NCBI GenBank assembly: GCA_026225945.1
Contig: JAMJFZ010000239.1
Span: forward strand, 31,076,501-31,140,500
DNA from: Cricetomys ansorgei
Taxonomy: Eukaryota; Chordata; Mammalia; Rodentia; Nesomyidae
Reading direction: 5' to 3'
DNA: 64,000 bases
In this document: one piece after another, positions 46,498-58,440 of the stretch
Numbering within the stretch: position 1 is the stretch's first letter
Layout: each line of letters opens with the position of its first letter
The notes under the pieces: generated by a model
Told to the model about the DNA's origin: nothing
Database searches by the model: none
Seen by the model: the letters and a program-made list of their open reading frames with translations, nothing else
Made by a program: the position numbers and the translations under genes

Positions 46498-46800
46498 TTG
46501 GACTATGTGTTTCCCTTCCTTAGCAGCTTGCATAGTATTTTCTGCAATCATGAATGCTAGACCTCAGTAAAGTCTTTCAGATCAGATTCAGCTCCAGTCA
46601 TCTAAGTCCTGTACCCTAAGTGTATAGTGTTTCAGCAATGGGAGCCAACCCTCAACTTCTAAGAGGCAACCAAGGGCTACTTTGAGAATCTGTATTGTTT
46701 GAGGAGTCTCTTGGACAACCCTGACCAACCCTTTGAAAGGACGTTTCTCATATCTGGTACTGAAACTTGATCAAGTGGGGTATATTTCTCAGTCTCTCCA
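46498..46800. mobile_element. Lx-like LINE fragment, right part
   Basis: Shares gtctttcagatcagattcag, gaggcaaccaagggc and caaccctgaccaaccc with the block at 3700-3930, same orientation. Material between the left and right parts of the element is missing. Confidence 0.7.
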
Positions 46801-47039
46801 TAGAGCAGTTTGCTTGCTTATAAAATTCCCGTAAATATTAGTCTATGATCTTCCTGGTTGCCATAGTGCCAGCTATACAAATTCTTGATGAATAAAGCAA
46901 TCCATGGCACATGAACGCAGGAAGATGATTTGAGTTTTGATGTCACCTGATAGAGGACTCAAATTTAAATTGCATATATATTTTTTTTTCAATATTTGCC
47001 AGTGGTTCTTTTTCTCCTTTTGAGATAAAAATGTGAAAT

Positions 47040-48700
47040 GTTAAATGCACCATTTGACAAGGTCTGCCCATCTTGCCTGTGAAGCTCAAGCCCCCAGGGG
47101 TGTAAAGCATCACGATGGGATCATCATCTCCCTTTGCAGTGAATCCTAGCCCACACCACCTTCAAAGGCAGCCACCACTCTGATAATTTCCACCACGTAT
47201 AAATTTTTGGCTAAAACAGAAATTCACAGGCATGAACTTGGAGGGTATGTGTGCTTTTGTGGTGATTACTTTACTTAGCCGAGAGTTTGGGGGGGCTCAT
47301 CCCTGTTGAGTGTATACATAATTTATCTGTTTCTGTTACCGAGTAGTTTTATAAGTTCCGTTTGCTTGTCTGTCTCTTTTTCATAGACACCCGAGCTGTT
47401 TCTCCTTCCCAACGATTGTAAACACAAGTGCTGTGAACATTCTTGCACAATTCTTACACTATGTTTTCATTTCTCTTGGATCGTCTTTAGGAGTGAAACT
47501 GCTAGGCCGTATACTGGTTGTGTATTTACATAGGACACTGTTTGACACTCCCACAAGGATGAAGGCAAGTTTCAGTTGCCGGACATCTTTGGCACATCCT
47601 TGGCACATTCGGTAGGTTTTTTTTTTGTTTTTTGTTTTTGTTTATTTTTAAGACAGAGTTTCTCTGTTGTAACTCTGGCTATCTTGGACTATCTGGCTAT
47701 CACTCTGTAGACCAGGCTGGCCTCGAACTCACAGAAATCCACCTGCCTCTACTTCTCAAGTGCTAGGATTAAAGGTGTGTGCCACCACCACCTGGCTGCA
47801 GTCTTTTAATCTGGGTAGTCTGGTGAACGTCTAATGGCACTATTTTATGGGATTTTAATTCTTGTTTCCGAGTAACCATTGATTCTGCAAACATTCATGT
47901 GTGGGTTTATTGGTCACCTGTATCTTTTTAAATAAAGTCTTTTGTCTAGGTAAGGTCCCTTTTATAAAGTTTTAAGAGTGCCTGGATAACAATCTTGGTC
48001 ATGTGTTTTAAATGGCAAATATAATTTATGGCTTCCTTATTCATTTTCTTACTGGTCTGTTTTCATAAGCAGAAGTTTTAAATTTCAATGTAATCTAATT
48101 TATCCTCTTTTTGTTTTATGATTATTTATCTCTTTTGAAAACCCTTCGCTCACTCCCAAGTTGTGACAATTCGTAGCTCGTGCATTGCTGTTCTTCAGCA
48201 GCCCTCAGGCCCTCAGTGTGTGTGTGTGTGGGGGGGGGGTGATGAGGAGACTGAGAATCTTGGGACCCCCCCACAGGTGTTCAGTTATTGGTGCAGGATT
48301 GGGTTTCCTTGCATTTTGTTAAAAATCTAGTGACTTAATAAACATGCGTCTGTTTCTGGCCTCTATCGGTTGACCCATATGCTGGTATCGCTTTGGCTCT
48401 ATGGAGAACGAATCCTGACACTGGGCAGCTGCATGCGTGCCAGTGTATCTGTATGCGTTTATTTCCTGATTTCTTTGACTTCCAGGTTTTTACTGCCATA
48501 ACGAAAACTGCCAGGAGCAGTTTTCACATACATCTTTCCCTACTTGTTGAATTACCTCCCCAGGGCTAATTTCTCTATGTAGGAATTTTGGGTCAAAGGA
48601 TGAAAGCATTTTTCATTCTGATATATAAGTCCAATCTGTCTTGTACACTCCTACCAACCTTTCCAGTTCCTGTTTCCTTGCACCACACAAAGGCTTGAGT
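47040..48700 (-). mobile_element. Ancient LINE-1 (L1M-type), antisense
   Basis: Phrases such as gctgtgaacattcttgcac (47431), tcatttctcttggat, ggagtgaaactgctaggc and a gcagaagttttaaatttcaa phrase at 48069 follow an antisense L1 3' region, as at 18830-20330. It is split by a B1. Confidence 0.7.
47614..47797 (-). mobile_element. B1 SINE, antisense, nested in LINE-1
   Basis: A T-rich tail, agacagagtttctctgttgt, gaccaggctggcctcgaact and gtgctaggattaaaggtgtg, with a short internal duplication of ctggctatc. Confidence 0.95.
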
Positions 48701-49489
48701 TTCTAAGAAGTAAATTCTAGTAAGCAAGAATCTGTGGGGGAACAAAAGGAGAAATTATTTTGGGCCTTGAGAGGTTTGTGTGTTCGTATGGGGCTGGAAT
48801 TTACTTTTCTTCCTGGCTTTTACCTCTGAATCACAGAGGAAGCATTTCCATCAGGGTACTGACGCAGGCAGCATCTCGCCAGTAAGCTGATTTGCCAAAC
48901 CTCGGGAATTTGGTGCCCTAGTTGACTGGTGATTCCCCGCGTTGCTGGAGTGGCAGGTGAATGCCGGTGCCGGACTGGGTGCCGGTAAGGCTTTGGAGTG
49001 CTTCTGAGAACTCTCACTGAACTCTGTGCGTGGGCTCTCCAAAAACAAGTGAAAAGCCCTCGAACAATAGAGGACAGTCTAAGCTAATTTAATGGCTACC
49101 TGGTAATTTTCTGACATAATGGTAGCCTGCATGGCCTGGTTCACAGTGTGCATCTGAGCCAGTCACAATGAGATGCTTCATTGTTTTTGTACTCTATATT
49201 TGTACTAAACTCTTAAATGGTAAAGTTGAAAACAGAGCTTGATCCTGGGCCCCCACCACCACCACACACACCGTAATTTTTTTGGTGGTATGTGGAAGGA
49301 ATTTTCCATTAATTCTGTTTCTCTGTGGCCAGTTTAAAGAGAAAGAACAAAACAAAACATGCCCATTTAGAAAATAAATGAGAATTTGCTTAGTTTACTG
49401 ATTTCTAGCCTTGACTATTTTTACATTGCTACGAGAAACCGTACACTGATTTCATAAAGACAGAATGGAAGTACAAGAAAACATTTGTT
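48701..49489. other. Intronic sequence, unassigned
   Basis: A short CpG-containing patch at about 48865-48985 gives overlapping 65-codon minus frames without known domains. Confidence 0.45.
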
Positions 49490-49602
49490 GGCTGCGTGGT
49501 AGTGGCGCAGGCCTTTAATCCCAGCACTCGGGAGGCAGAGGCAGGCAGATCTCAGTGAGTTCGAGGCCAGCCTGATCTACAGAGCGAGCCAAAGAGCAAA
49601 AA
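49490..49602 (+). mobile_element. B1 SINE, 3'-truncated
   Basis: Runs from ggctgcgtggtagtggcgca to acagagcgagccaaagagc, lacking the usual last third. Target-site duplication: aagaaaacatttgt (49475-49488) and aagaaaacctttgt (49603-49616), one mismatch. Confidence 0.93.
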
Positions 49603-49616
49603 AAGAAAACCTTTGT

Positions 49617-52600
49617 CCTGATCTCAAGACATCTGTCAGTGAACACGTGACTTCGGCAGGCACCCGAAGTCACTATCGGCCTGTTTCCTCTTAAGGTCGG
49701 AGGTCTGATCATTGCTCTCTGTAAGGCTCTGTGCTCTTCTCTGAATTCTTCGTTGACTCTGCTCCACACTTCCAATTTAGGATCAGGCTGTGCTTGAAAA
49801 CCAGTAGATTTTAAAATATAACCCAGCTAGTTTTTTGTTGTTGTTGTTGTTGTGGTTGTTGTCTTTGTTTTTACTAGCAAAAAGGAAAAGTACAAAAATT
49901 TTAAATGTAGCTAAACCTCAGAGCTGCCATTTCCCAGGCCTGCAGACCGTGCGTGCTCCGCGCAGAGCCGGAGCGGGAGCCCACACACAGAAACGGCAGG
50001 GGCCGGACTGCGCCTGTCCCAGTCACCTGTTGGGAAAATAGGCAACTATTGACAAGCCTGATTCATGGCTGAGTGACTGCTCTGCTAGCCTTCACATGAT
50101 CCCCACTGAGCGAAATCTTTGACCGCCTGCTAAACAAGGTCTGTTTGAAGTCCCTTTTTAACATTTCCAAAACGTTAATTCAGCAGGATGTCTCCTCCGG
50201 GGCTCTCCGAGTCACCATGTCGGCAGCTGTTGAAGTCCATTCGCTTCAGCATGTGGTGTTTTCATACGTGCTTTTTTTTTTTCTTCTTTATTTGTGACAA
50301 CAACAAAGTAAAAACAAGACTGAAGCTCAGTCCCATTCAACACTTACATGTGTTAAAGCCGCTTCGATGGCGCTTCACTTCCCGACGTCTGTTGGGGAGC
50401 ATTCTTAACCAGCAGGCGGTGTGGGGGTCAGCCTCAACTAAAGAGCATGCTGCCCTGCGAATTTCTTTTTTAAGTGGTTGGTTTGAACGTCATACTTGGA
50501 ATGAGAAGTCATACTATGACTGTAAAGCAGGAGATTTCCCGATTCTTAAGAAGCTCTAATTTTTATTTTTGTTTCATAGATGCTCGAGATCCTAGGTGTG
50601 TTTAAATCTCTTGATGCGATTGGTAACTCTGCATAGTAGCTAAAATTCTTTAAAAATTCCCACTCTAAAAAAGGAAAAGCGCTCATCTTCCTGGGAAATC
50701 TTTTAATAGGACAAAGTAACAGAAATCTTTGGTATAGACCTGAAGCCCGTCGACAACGACGATAAGGCACAGCAGGGTCTGAGAGCTCAAACATTGACTC
50801 CTCAGATGCGCCTCAGAGCTGGGATCCGTAAGGAAAAGCCATATATCTTTGACGTGAGAACGGCTACATCTCAACATGGCTGAGCTGTCCCCTTTCTGTG
50901 TTTATTCAGGTTTTTTAAAAGACCTAAGTGTAGTTTTACAAGTTCATTAGCTGGCTTCATCCTTTGCGATGCATTTCACAAGCATATTATCAGATTTCAT
51001 TACATGCAAAGAATTATCAGATGAACCCATTGTACAGCCCAGCAGCATGAAGTCTTCTCCGTATATAGGGAGAACATTGTATAAATCAGGCTCTCGGGTT
51101 TCAGTGGGAGGCAGAGGGTTGCGCGGTGTCCATTTGTCAAGTTGACGGCACCACAGTGAGGTTACATTAGCTTGTCTTTGAACAGAAGTGAAGTCTTACA
51201 CGGAGCTACCCTGGCTGTCATTTACACTAACATCCACCCTCTTAAAGCCAGGCCTCTGAGAAAAACAAAGTGATGGCACAATATAATCAGTCACTCAAGT
51301 TGTCTGTCATCTGTTTTCTTAAGGAAATGACTTTCAAGTTCCTGGAGCAGAGAACTGTAGAAAATTAACAAAGGTTGTAGTAGTAAAAGTAAGTGGATTT
51401 TTTTTTTTTTTTAAATTACCAGTGTCTCTTTTTGAGAAGATTTTATATGCAGAATGCCAAAAAAATGATCTCCCATCTTCATAATGAATCACATGAATTT
51501 ATTTCTTCTTGAACAATAGACCCACTGCTGTTAACAACCGGGGGGGGGGTCTTTCTTGCTTAATGTGAGCACATGTTAATTCTCCTAAAAACTTTCCGTA
51601 AAATTCCAGGGCTCAGGAGGTCCTGACAGTCGGCTCACTGTCTTTAGCCAGAGCTATCTGCACTTCAGTTATATAATCCTGCTCACATTCAGCGGACTAA
51701 ATGGTACCTTCGATGTAAATTATTGAGATTTCATGACTTAAGCATTACACTTTAAAACCCACACTACATTTGCCCGAGATGGCCAATCTAAGGCCGGTGA
51801 TCAGATTTGCAGGTTTTATTTCCCTAAGCCTGTTTTATGGGCTGAAACAGTCAGGTCATTTGCACCCTGTCTCATTCATCATGAGGTAGTTAAGCTCAGA
51901 GTGTTAAACTAGGAGAGATCAGCTGACACTGGTGGGACTCTGCACGCAGGCCTCCTTCCCGTGCACTTTACTGCTAGCCATCCACTTTGTGTGGCTTTTA
52001 TAGTAAACTATGTTTTGGGGTGCAACTTAGAAGAAGCAGGGGGAGCGCTTTTAAACGAGAGGACATTGTGCAAGTTGTGTATTTTGTCATTTTTCATTTT
52101 CTTGATAATATCAAAGACCTTAAGAAGCCACTGGTCGGCGTGCTTAAATAGAATGGAAGTGTCCCTTTTCCTTGCTTTGAGGACACGCTAACTGCATATG
52201 TTGTTGGGTTTTTAAAAATAATGAATTTGAAAAAAAGAAATCGGTTTCTTCTACGGAAAACATTGCTAAGAACAACCTACCCAAACTTTTCTTAAAAGCT
52301 GTTGACCCAGAACTCTTAGTATCTGGCAAAGACAAACGTAAACTTTTTTTTTTTTAAAGGAAAGAAATAAATTAGCATCCACTTTTAATAATAATTAAAT
52401 GTATTTTATAAAATATCGCTGTCACTAACCCTGGTGCACCCCACAATGAATGATTAAGAATTAGATTGAGGGAAACTTTGTTGTTTTCTTCCCTTTTGGA
52501 ACTTATGTGAACATTTGGAATTGGTGAACTCCTGAGAGACCCAGGAGATCAATCTTGATTAGTTTATTTTTCTTAGAAAAGATTTTGATAGCCTGGTATA

Positions 52601-53466
52601 AGCTTTTTCGTCCCTCCTTCTTTTAAAGAATCCTTTATTTCCTCTGTTGAGGGATGAGATATTATTAAAAGCAGCCCTCAAATGAAATCGTGAAAGAGTT
52701 TAGGAAACTGAGTCTTTCATGCTGAGTGAGGGGGCCCCAGGTTGAGAACACGGGTCTTTAATTACTCCTTTCCTCAGATTTCTTCCCACTTTAACCTCAA
52801 GGTGATTTTTAAAGTTATGGCTTAATTGAATGGCCGGTCTACCTTTGCTGTGGAGCAATTTATTATCGCTTTATTTCCTTTATTACAACTTTATTTCCTT
52901 GAGGCCCGTATGATCAAAGGCTACATTATGATAAATGTATTTTTCTAAACAGGAAACCTGAATCCTTTTTTTTTTTTTTTTTTGCCTTTGAACATTTGCA
53001 ACTAGATATGTGGTCAAAAGGACTGTAAAGATATAGGAATGCTTACTTTGATTTTTGATTTGAGTCATGTAATTTTATTAGGAATTTGAAAAGATATATA
53101 AATTTAGGTAATTTAAAAATTTGCTGTATAAGACACTGAGATTATCCTACTTTCCCAAGGGGTTAAAAAAATGTTTATGGTAAAATTTGTGTTCATTCAC
53201 ATATTTATTGAGTACACGTGGTTTGTTGAGAAGCTGAAGTTGGTTAGATTGGGTTAAATATTTGTGCCATACATTTTTTCTTTCTTGCTGCTTATGGTAA
53301 GCTGATATTTTCCAGACAAATTATATAAGAAAGTTTATATTTCAGAATCACTGATTTCTCTGAAATATTTCATCATAATCACTTAATATAGATTATGATC
53401 TATTACACGACACTTATTTTTGTGCCAGACATTGTGTTATACTTTGTACCTAATAAAACTTTATAT
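49617..53466. other. SINE-free intronic block with candidate regulatory content
   Basis: I recognise no transposon copy in about 3.85 kb. It includes a CpG burst (49948-50012), a 123-codon plus frame (50188-50559) without known domains, paired GATA-type words (50986-51022) and T/A runs. This could be constrained non-coding sequence. Confidence 0.45.
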
Positions 53467-53638
53467 ATTTTTGTTTGTTGGTTGGTTTGTTTTTGTTTTT
53501 CAAGACAGGGTTTCTTTGTTGTAACTCTGGCTGTCCTGGAACTCACCCTGTAGACTAGGCTGGCCTCGAACTCACAGAGATCCGCTGGCCTCTGTTCCTG
53601 AGTGCTGGGATTAAAGGCGTGCACCACCGCTGCCCAGC
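53467..53638 (-). mobile_element. B1 SINE, antisense
   Basis: T/G-rich tail, caagacagggtttctttgtt, taggctggcctcgaactcac and gtgctgggattaaaggcgtg. Confidence 0.96.
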
Positions 53639-54577
53639 TATATTTTACTTTTAAAGGGAACTTTAGTTCCTGCTTCCTTGGATCCCAAATTCCAGGGTTC
53701 TGTTTTGTTTTTGCATTATCGCACGTTAGCCTATGACAAGCTAATTTTTTCCCTTTGATTATCAATCCAGTGTTCAGCATCACTAGTAAAGCTCAAAATT
53801 GCCTTGAACGGATATGTGTACGGTTTTTAAGACGTGCCAAGATGCCTTTTGTGGGCAATTTACAAGAAACACATTCCCTTTCAAAGTGCAGCAGGATCAG
53901 GCAGGCACGGCTGAAGCATTAGGCAAATAAACCAGACACTGCCTCGTCACTCTTTCTATCAAATAAGACGCTTTGGAGTGTTACTGTGAAGAAAAGAGAA
54001 AGAAGTCATTCTTTGCCTCGAGGCTGCGGAAATCTCCTCAGGTGGAAAACGCGCCAGGTGCTCCTCAGTCTCTTCCGTATTTCCAATGGCTGTTGATTTG
54101 CCCTGGCAGCCAGATCACCCCTTTCCACCCCTTCCACACCCATCAAGACTCACTGACTGAACTCCACTTCGCCCACCCACCAGAGTTTATCTCGGGCCTT
54201 GAGATCCCAAGCTCTTTTCCGGAGGTAGTTTCTGCAGAATTCTTTCCAGAAAAAAAGTTCTTTGCATTATTTCCACAGGCGTACAGAAAGTTTCGGAAAC
54301 CTAAGGGACACTGGTCGATGTCCTCGGGAGGCAGGCGAGAGCTTACTGCTGTTGCCACCATATCCAATGAGAAAGGGCCGATGTGAAGTTTCAGATACAG
54401 CTCTCGGTGGCCATTTTTAGTTTCTTGTATTTATTTCATTCAAACACCCTTTTATTTGGATGTTTGCATTGCCCAAGTTTGAACCTGCGGCTTCATCTGT
54501 GCTAAGCCCATGCATGCTTTACTACCAACATGCAACCCCAGGCCTTTAAAAAGAATATACGGATGATTGAGTTGTGA
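53639..54577. other. Intronic sequence with a 137-codon plus frame
   Basis: The frame at 53973-54386 is free of repeats and of biased composition, with an internal acceptor-like ttatttccacag ending at 54278. I recognise no protein family and see no promoter, donor or poly-A support, so no gene is called. Confidence 0.4.
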
Positions 54578-54731
54578 TTTTTTTTTTTTTTCTGAAACAG
54601 AGTTTCTCTGTTGTATCTCTGGCTGTCCTGGAACTCACTCTGTAGACCAGGCTGGCCTCGAACTCACAGAGATCTGCCTGCCTCTGCTTCCCAAGTGCTG
54701 GAATTAAAGGCGTGGGCCGCCACTGCCTGGC
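54578..54731 (-). mobile_element. B1 SINE, antisense
   Basis: T-run, aaacagagtttctctgttgt, gaccaggctggcctcgaact and ccaagtgctggaattaaagg. Confidence 0.96.
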
Positions 54732-55008
54732 ATGATGGATTTTTTAAGAAATAATTTTCTAAAACTGGATGCTGTGTTTGAAGAAATGGCTTTTCTTTTA
54801 TGTAAAATAGCTAGTTGCTAGTTGAAAATAGGCGAAGCCAGTCTCTCCTACTTTTCTAGTTTGTGACATGATCCCCTTGCATGTAGTTTGTTATTATTTT
54901 TCCAATTATATGACATTTTGAGTGACAAGGAAGGAAGGATTGCATTGGGTTATTAGAGTGTTCATTTATTTGAGATATATCAAACAGGTACTAGCTTTTT
55001 ACATAGAT

Positions 55009-55224
55009 TAGTGGTTCTCAACCTTTCCTAATGCTGAAACCCTTTGATACATGTTGTGGTGACCCAGCAGTCATAAAGCTATTTTTATTGCTACTTCATA
55101 ACTAATATTGATACTGTTATGAATCATACTATAAATATCTGATATGCAGAGGGTCTTAGTTGACCCCTGTGAAAGGGTTGTTTGACTCCCAAAGGGGTCA
55201 TGACCCACAGGTTGAGAACCACTG
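55009..55224. mobile_element. URR1-type hAT DNA transposon (non-autonomous)
   Basis: The ends agtggttctcaacc and ggttgagaaccact are perfect 14-bp inverted repeats. The interior (ctgttatgaatcatactata, gacccctgtgaaagggttgt, cccaaaggggtcatgaccca) matches the rodent URR1 element as I know it. Flanking octamers acatagat and ccataact share five of eight bases, fitting a decayed 8-bp target duplication. Confidence 0.92.
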
Positions 55225-55294
55225 CCATAACTATACTAATAACAAAGTTTGAATTTTCCTATTTAACCTTTAATGAGTCCATTTGGCTATTTTT

Positions 55295-55302
55295 CACACA
55301 CA

Positions 55303-55341
<39 letters not shown>
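55295..55341. repeat. (CA)n microsatellite
   Basis: About 22 CA units with one interruption, yielding His-Thr runs in two plus frames. Confidence 0.97.
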
Positions 55342-55345
<4 letters not shown>

Positions 55346-55884
55346 ACTATGTCAGGCCCCGGAGATGAATTAGTAAGAAAGCATACCTTGTGCTTTGAAT
55401 TCAAACATCATGCAGGAGGAAGGGAGTTGCTTTACGTGCATGATTGGCACAGATGGTTTACTAATTATAGAAAGTGGTCTGGCCTCTCTTACATTTGCCC
55501 CTCCCTCATCTTAAAAAGCCACAATCTTGAGCAATATATCCCAAATTCCATCAACCTTTTTCACTGCCCAACACAGTCATTGTCCTTGTCCGAACCACCT
55601 CGTTTCCCCTTGGCTTTTCCAGTTGCCTCTTCTGTTCTTGCTTTTCGTATTTGGACATTTCTCTCCTATCGTCGTGTAGCACAGCCACACTCGTGAAATA
55701 CTGTCGCTGTGGCCACTTTTGTTCACGTCACGCTTCCCAATCTCCTCTTTGGTTGTCGGGTAGTTCCGCTCTCGTCCATTGTTGACCCTCCATGTCTGTG
55801 CATGTGGCTCATGACGCCCCTCGGTAATTGGGTTATAAACTCCTTGAGGGAAGAATGTCATCTTCTGTTGTTGTGTTTTGAAAG
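55342..55884. other. Intronic sequence, unassigned
   Basis: Unique-looking. Frames of 129-137 codons on both strands start in the CA tract or end in a B1-like element, and no domain was recognised. Confidence 0.4.
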
Positions 55885-55972
55885 TCTTATGGAATAGGGA
55901 GCCCCCAACTCCAGATTCCCCTGCCTTAGCCTCCTGCTTACTGGAATCATAGGTGTTTGCCACCACACCGAA
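55885..55972 (-). mobile_element. B1-like SINE, antisense, old
   Basis: The order ccccaactccagattcccct, ccttagcctcctgcttactg and atcataggtgtttgccacca is a reversed, diverged B1/B4 element. Confidence 0.55.
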
Positions 55973-56084
55973 CCCAGCTTGTCAGCTTTTAAGTACACAA
56001 AATTTTTCTTGTGCTAGAATAGAACCCAGGCTTCTGTGCTATCTTAAATGTAGTCATTTTAGAGCAAATAATTGACCTTAAAAT

Positions 56085-56218
56085 GGCAGACACCTTGTTG
56101 GTGGAAAGGATGGGGCTATAACCTCAGCACCGGAAAGGCTGGCACAAAGGATTGCTTAGAGTTCCCTGCTATCCCAGGCTATATAGTGAACACCAAGCCA
56201 TCCAGCAAACATTATATG
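56085..56218 (+). mobile_element. B1-like SINE, old
   Basis: The order gggctataacctcagcaccg, a cacaaaggattgcttagag segment and cccaggctatatagtgaaca fits a diverged B1-type body. It is followed at once by a CA tract. Confidence 0.5.
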
Positions 56219-56221
56219 GCA

Positions 56222-56255
<34 letters not shown>

Positions 56256-56266
56256 ACACACACAAG
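56222..56266. repeat. (CA)n microsatellite
   Basis: About 22 CA units with a TACA and a GCACA interruption. Confidence 0.96.
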
Positions 56267-56526
56267 CACAATAGGCATTTAAAACAGTGCCCATAATTCC
56301 AGATGCGAGGGCTGAGAAGTCACTGTGGAATTCAGCTATTAGGTAGTTCTGATTCTGCTTGCTGCCGTGCCACTGTTTTGCCTGTAAGGTTAGGGTGTGT
56401 GTAGCTAAATTTGGTCTTGGACAAAGACCAGGAAATTATGGTATGGAAAAACTAAATCCTGTAAGGCTATTTCTCTTAACATGTGTCGTGGTCAGTTGTT
56501 AACCCTTGTTTTTGTTATTGTTTTGT

Positions 56527-56610
56527 GTGGCACATGGCTGTTATTCCAGTTCCCAGGAGGCTGATGAAGGAGGTTGATGATGAAGTTGAGTATAAGACCT
56601 CAAAGAAAGA
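56527..56610 (+). mobile_element. Degenerate B1-like fragment
   Basis: Contains tggcacatggctgttattcc and caggaggctgatgaaggagg, a remnant of the B1 left part. This is weakly supported. Confidence 0.4.
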
Positions 56611-58215
56611 ATTATTAACAAGTCCTACTCTGCAAGACTTCTAGGGTTTCATTTCTATTTTTAAAAAGAATGTTTAAAGACTAAGACTACCCTATCCATT
56701 CATCTGACTTTTTCTCTCAGTGTAATCACTCACAATAGATATATGAAGACCAACACATAGCATCCCAGGGATGCTAAAGTCTTACCGTTTGCTAGAAATA
56801 TCTGAGAGACCCGCCAGTGTGAGCTGGTGGAGCCGTTGAGGTCATTATCTTTGTCTGAAATGTCCCGTGCTAAATTGTTGACACTAGATGTGAGCAATGT
56901 TTACTTCCCAACAAGAGACTAACTCCTTCACTTTCTGACATTAGGCCAGAGGCACAGCCCTTAGTATCCAAGAGAAAGGAGCTCTCCATTGCAAGGACCT
57001 TCTAAACAGCCTTTCAGAGCTCCGTGAGACCCCCCCCCCCCCCCCCCCCCCCCCGTGTGGAGGGCCTCCAGTGTACCCCATGGCTAATCTCCATGTCAGT
57101 CACACCTCCTGGCATACCTGGCTGGAGCCTTGCTGGAATGCCTCCTCATTACTCCAGCAACAGCTTCTTCCTTCCTCTCCCTCTCCAATCAGCTCCTCCT
57201 TGTGCCGACATCTCCCGGGCTCGTTTTCTAAGCTAAGCAACACTGTAATGTTCTAATACACGCTGACAGTTCGTTTATACAGCTCTTCCTGTTCCAAATG
57301 TTTTTATGTTCAATTACTGAAACTTAATCGTCATCACAAGTGATTGGATTTTTCTCTAGATCATGCAGCTTTGCTTGAATGCTAATAGTACATGGCTGAA
57401 GTGTAAGATTTCAAAGGCGAAAAAAATTCAATATCAAGAAAATTTATTAAGCTTTGGACCGATCACCTTTGAAAGCTGTATGTATGGTCTCATATAAATT
57501 ATATTTTAAGGAGAGTTCATTTGAATGGTAACAAACCAGTCAGTGATTGCTCATGGCTGTCTAAAGCAGTTTGTGAGGCTTTTGTTTTCCCGATTTTGGG
57601 TTTTATTTTTCAGCCTCCTCTTAATGTTCTATTGTTTGTTTGTTTGTTTTCAAGCCAAGTGAAGCTTTTGAACCTGTTACCGGCATTGTTGAAAATTACT
57701 TTATAAATCCGTCTTCTCTCTACTAGAAAGAGACCGGACAAGGAACTCCAACCACTCTGTCCTCCAGAGAGTCTCTTGCTTTAGGCTTTCACGTTCTTTT
57801 TTTCTGGCCGCTGGCTCCACTGTGTGTGAAGCTTAAACAAAATTCTTGCGGAAGGTATAAAGTAAACATTAAATATTGTTTTTGGTTCTGATACAAGGAA
57901 CTTTCGAAAGGTATGGGAGCTCCGCTTAGGCTTCTTTGTAGAGAAAGTCAGCCATTTGAGTTATCTCATGTGGTTAGATAGCTTCCCTGCTACCACCTGC
58001 CTCTGTGCAGGCCCGCAGTCAGCAGAGCCCCAAGGTGACCCCGCACGTGAGGGGGTTAACTTTTACTTTTGGATAGTTCCGATCGACTAATTAGCTAAAA
58101 AGTAAATTTCCATGTCACAATGAGACATCCTTAATTTTTTTCTGGCTGGGAAAATGCTTTTTTTTTTTTTTTAACTAGTATTTTTACCTTATGTCTCAAA
58201 TAAAAGATCACTGTC
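56611..58215. other. Repeat-poor intronic sequence
   Basis: Apart from the poly-C run at 57030 no transposon is recognised. The part at 57240-58130 is A/T-rich unique sequence. Confidence 0.45.
57030..57054. repeat. Poly-C run of 25
   Basis: Twenty-five consecutive C on the plus strand. It produces a run of Pro in an overlapping frame. Length is likely polymorphic and hard to sequence accurately. Confidence 0.95.
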
Positions 58216-58217
58216 TT

Positions 58218-58248
58218 TAAAAAAAAAAAAGAAAGAAAGAAAGAAAAA
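58218..58248. repeat. A/GAAA-rich tract
   Basis: An A-run followed by four GAAA units directly before an ID element. Confidence 0.9.
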
Positions 58249-58250
58249 AT

Positions 58251-58345
58251 TAAGGAGGTTGAAGGTGTAGCCCAGTGGTAGCGTGCATGCCTAGCATGGT
58301 AAAGGCCCTGAGTTCAATCCCCAGCACAGTCAGTCACTGGATAAA
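58251..58345 (+). mobile_element. ID SINE
   Basis: Reads aggaggttgaaggtgtagcc, cagtggtagcgtgcatgcct and gccctgagttcaatccccag, the tRNA-Ala-derived ID core with both Pol III boxes, then a weak A-rich tail with ataaataag. Confidence 0.88.
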
Positions 58346-58371
58346 TAAGTACATAAATACAACTTGTGTGA

Positions 58372-58440
58372 CTGGAGGTGGAGCTTAGTGGTTAAGCACT
58401 TGCCCGCACACAGGAGGGCCTGGGTTCTGTCTCACAAAAT
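58372..58440 (+). mobile_element. ID/B4-head-like SINE fragment
   Basis: A second tRNA-like head, ctggaggtggagcttagtgg, ttaagcacttgcc and ggcctgggttctg, lies just downstream of the ID. Confidence 0.6.
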
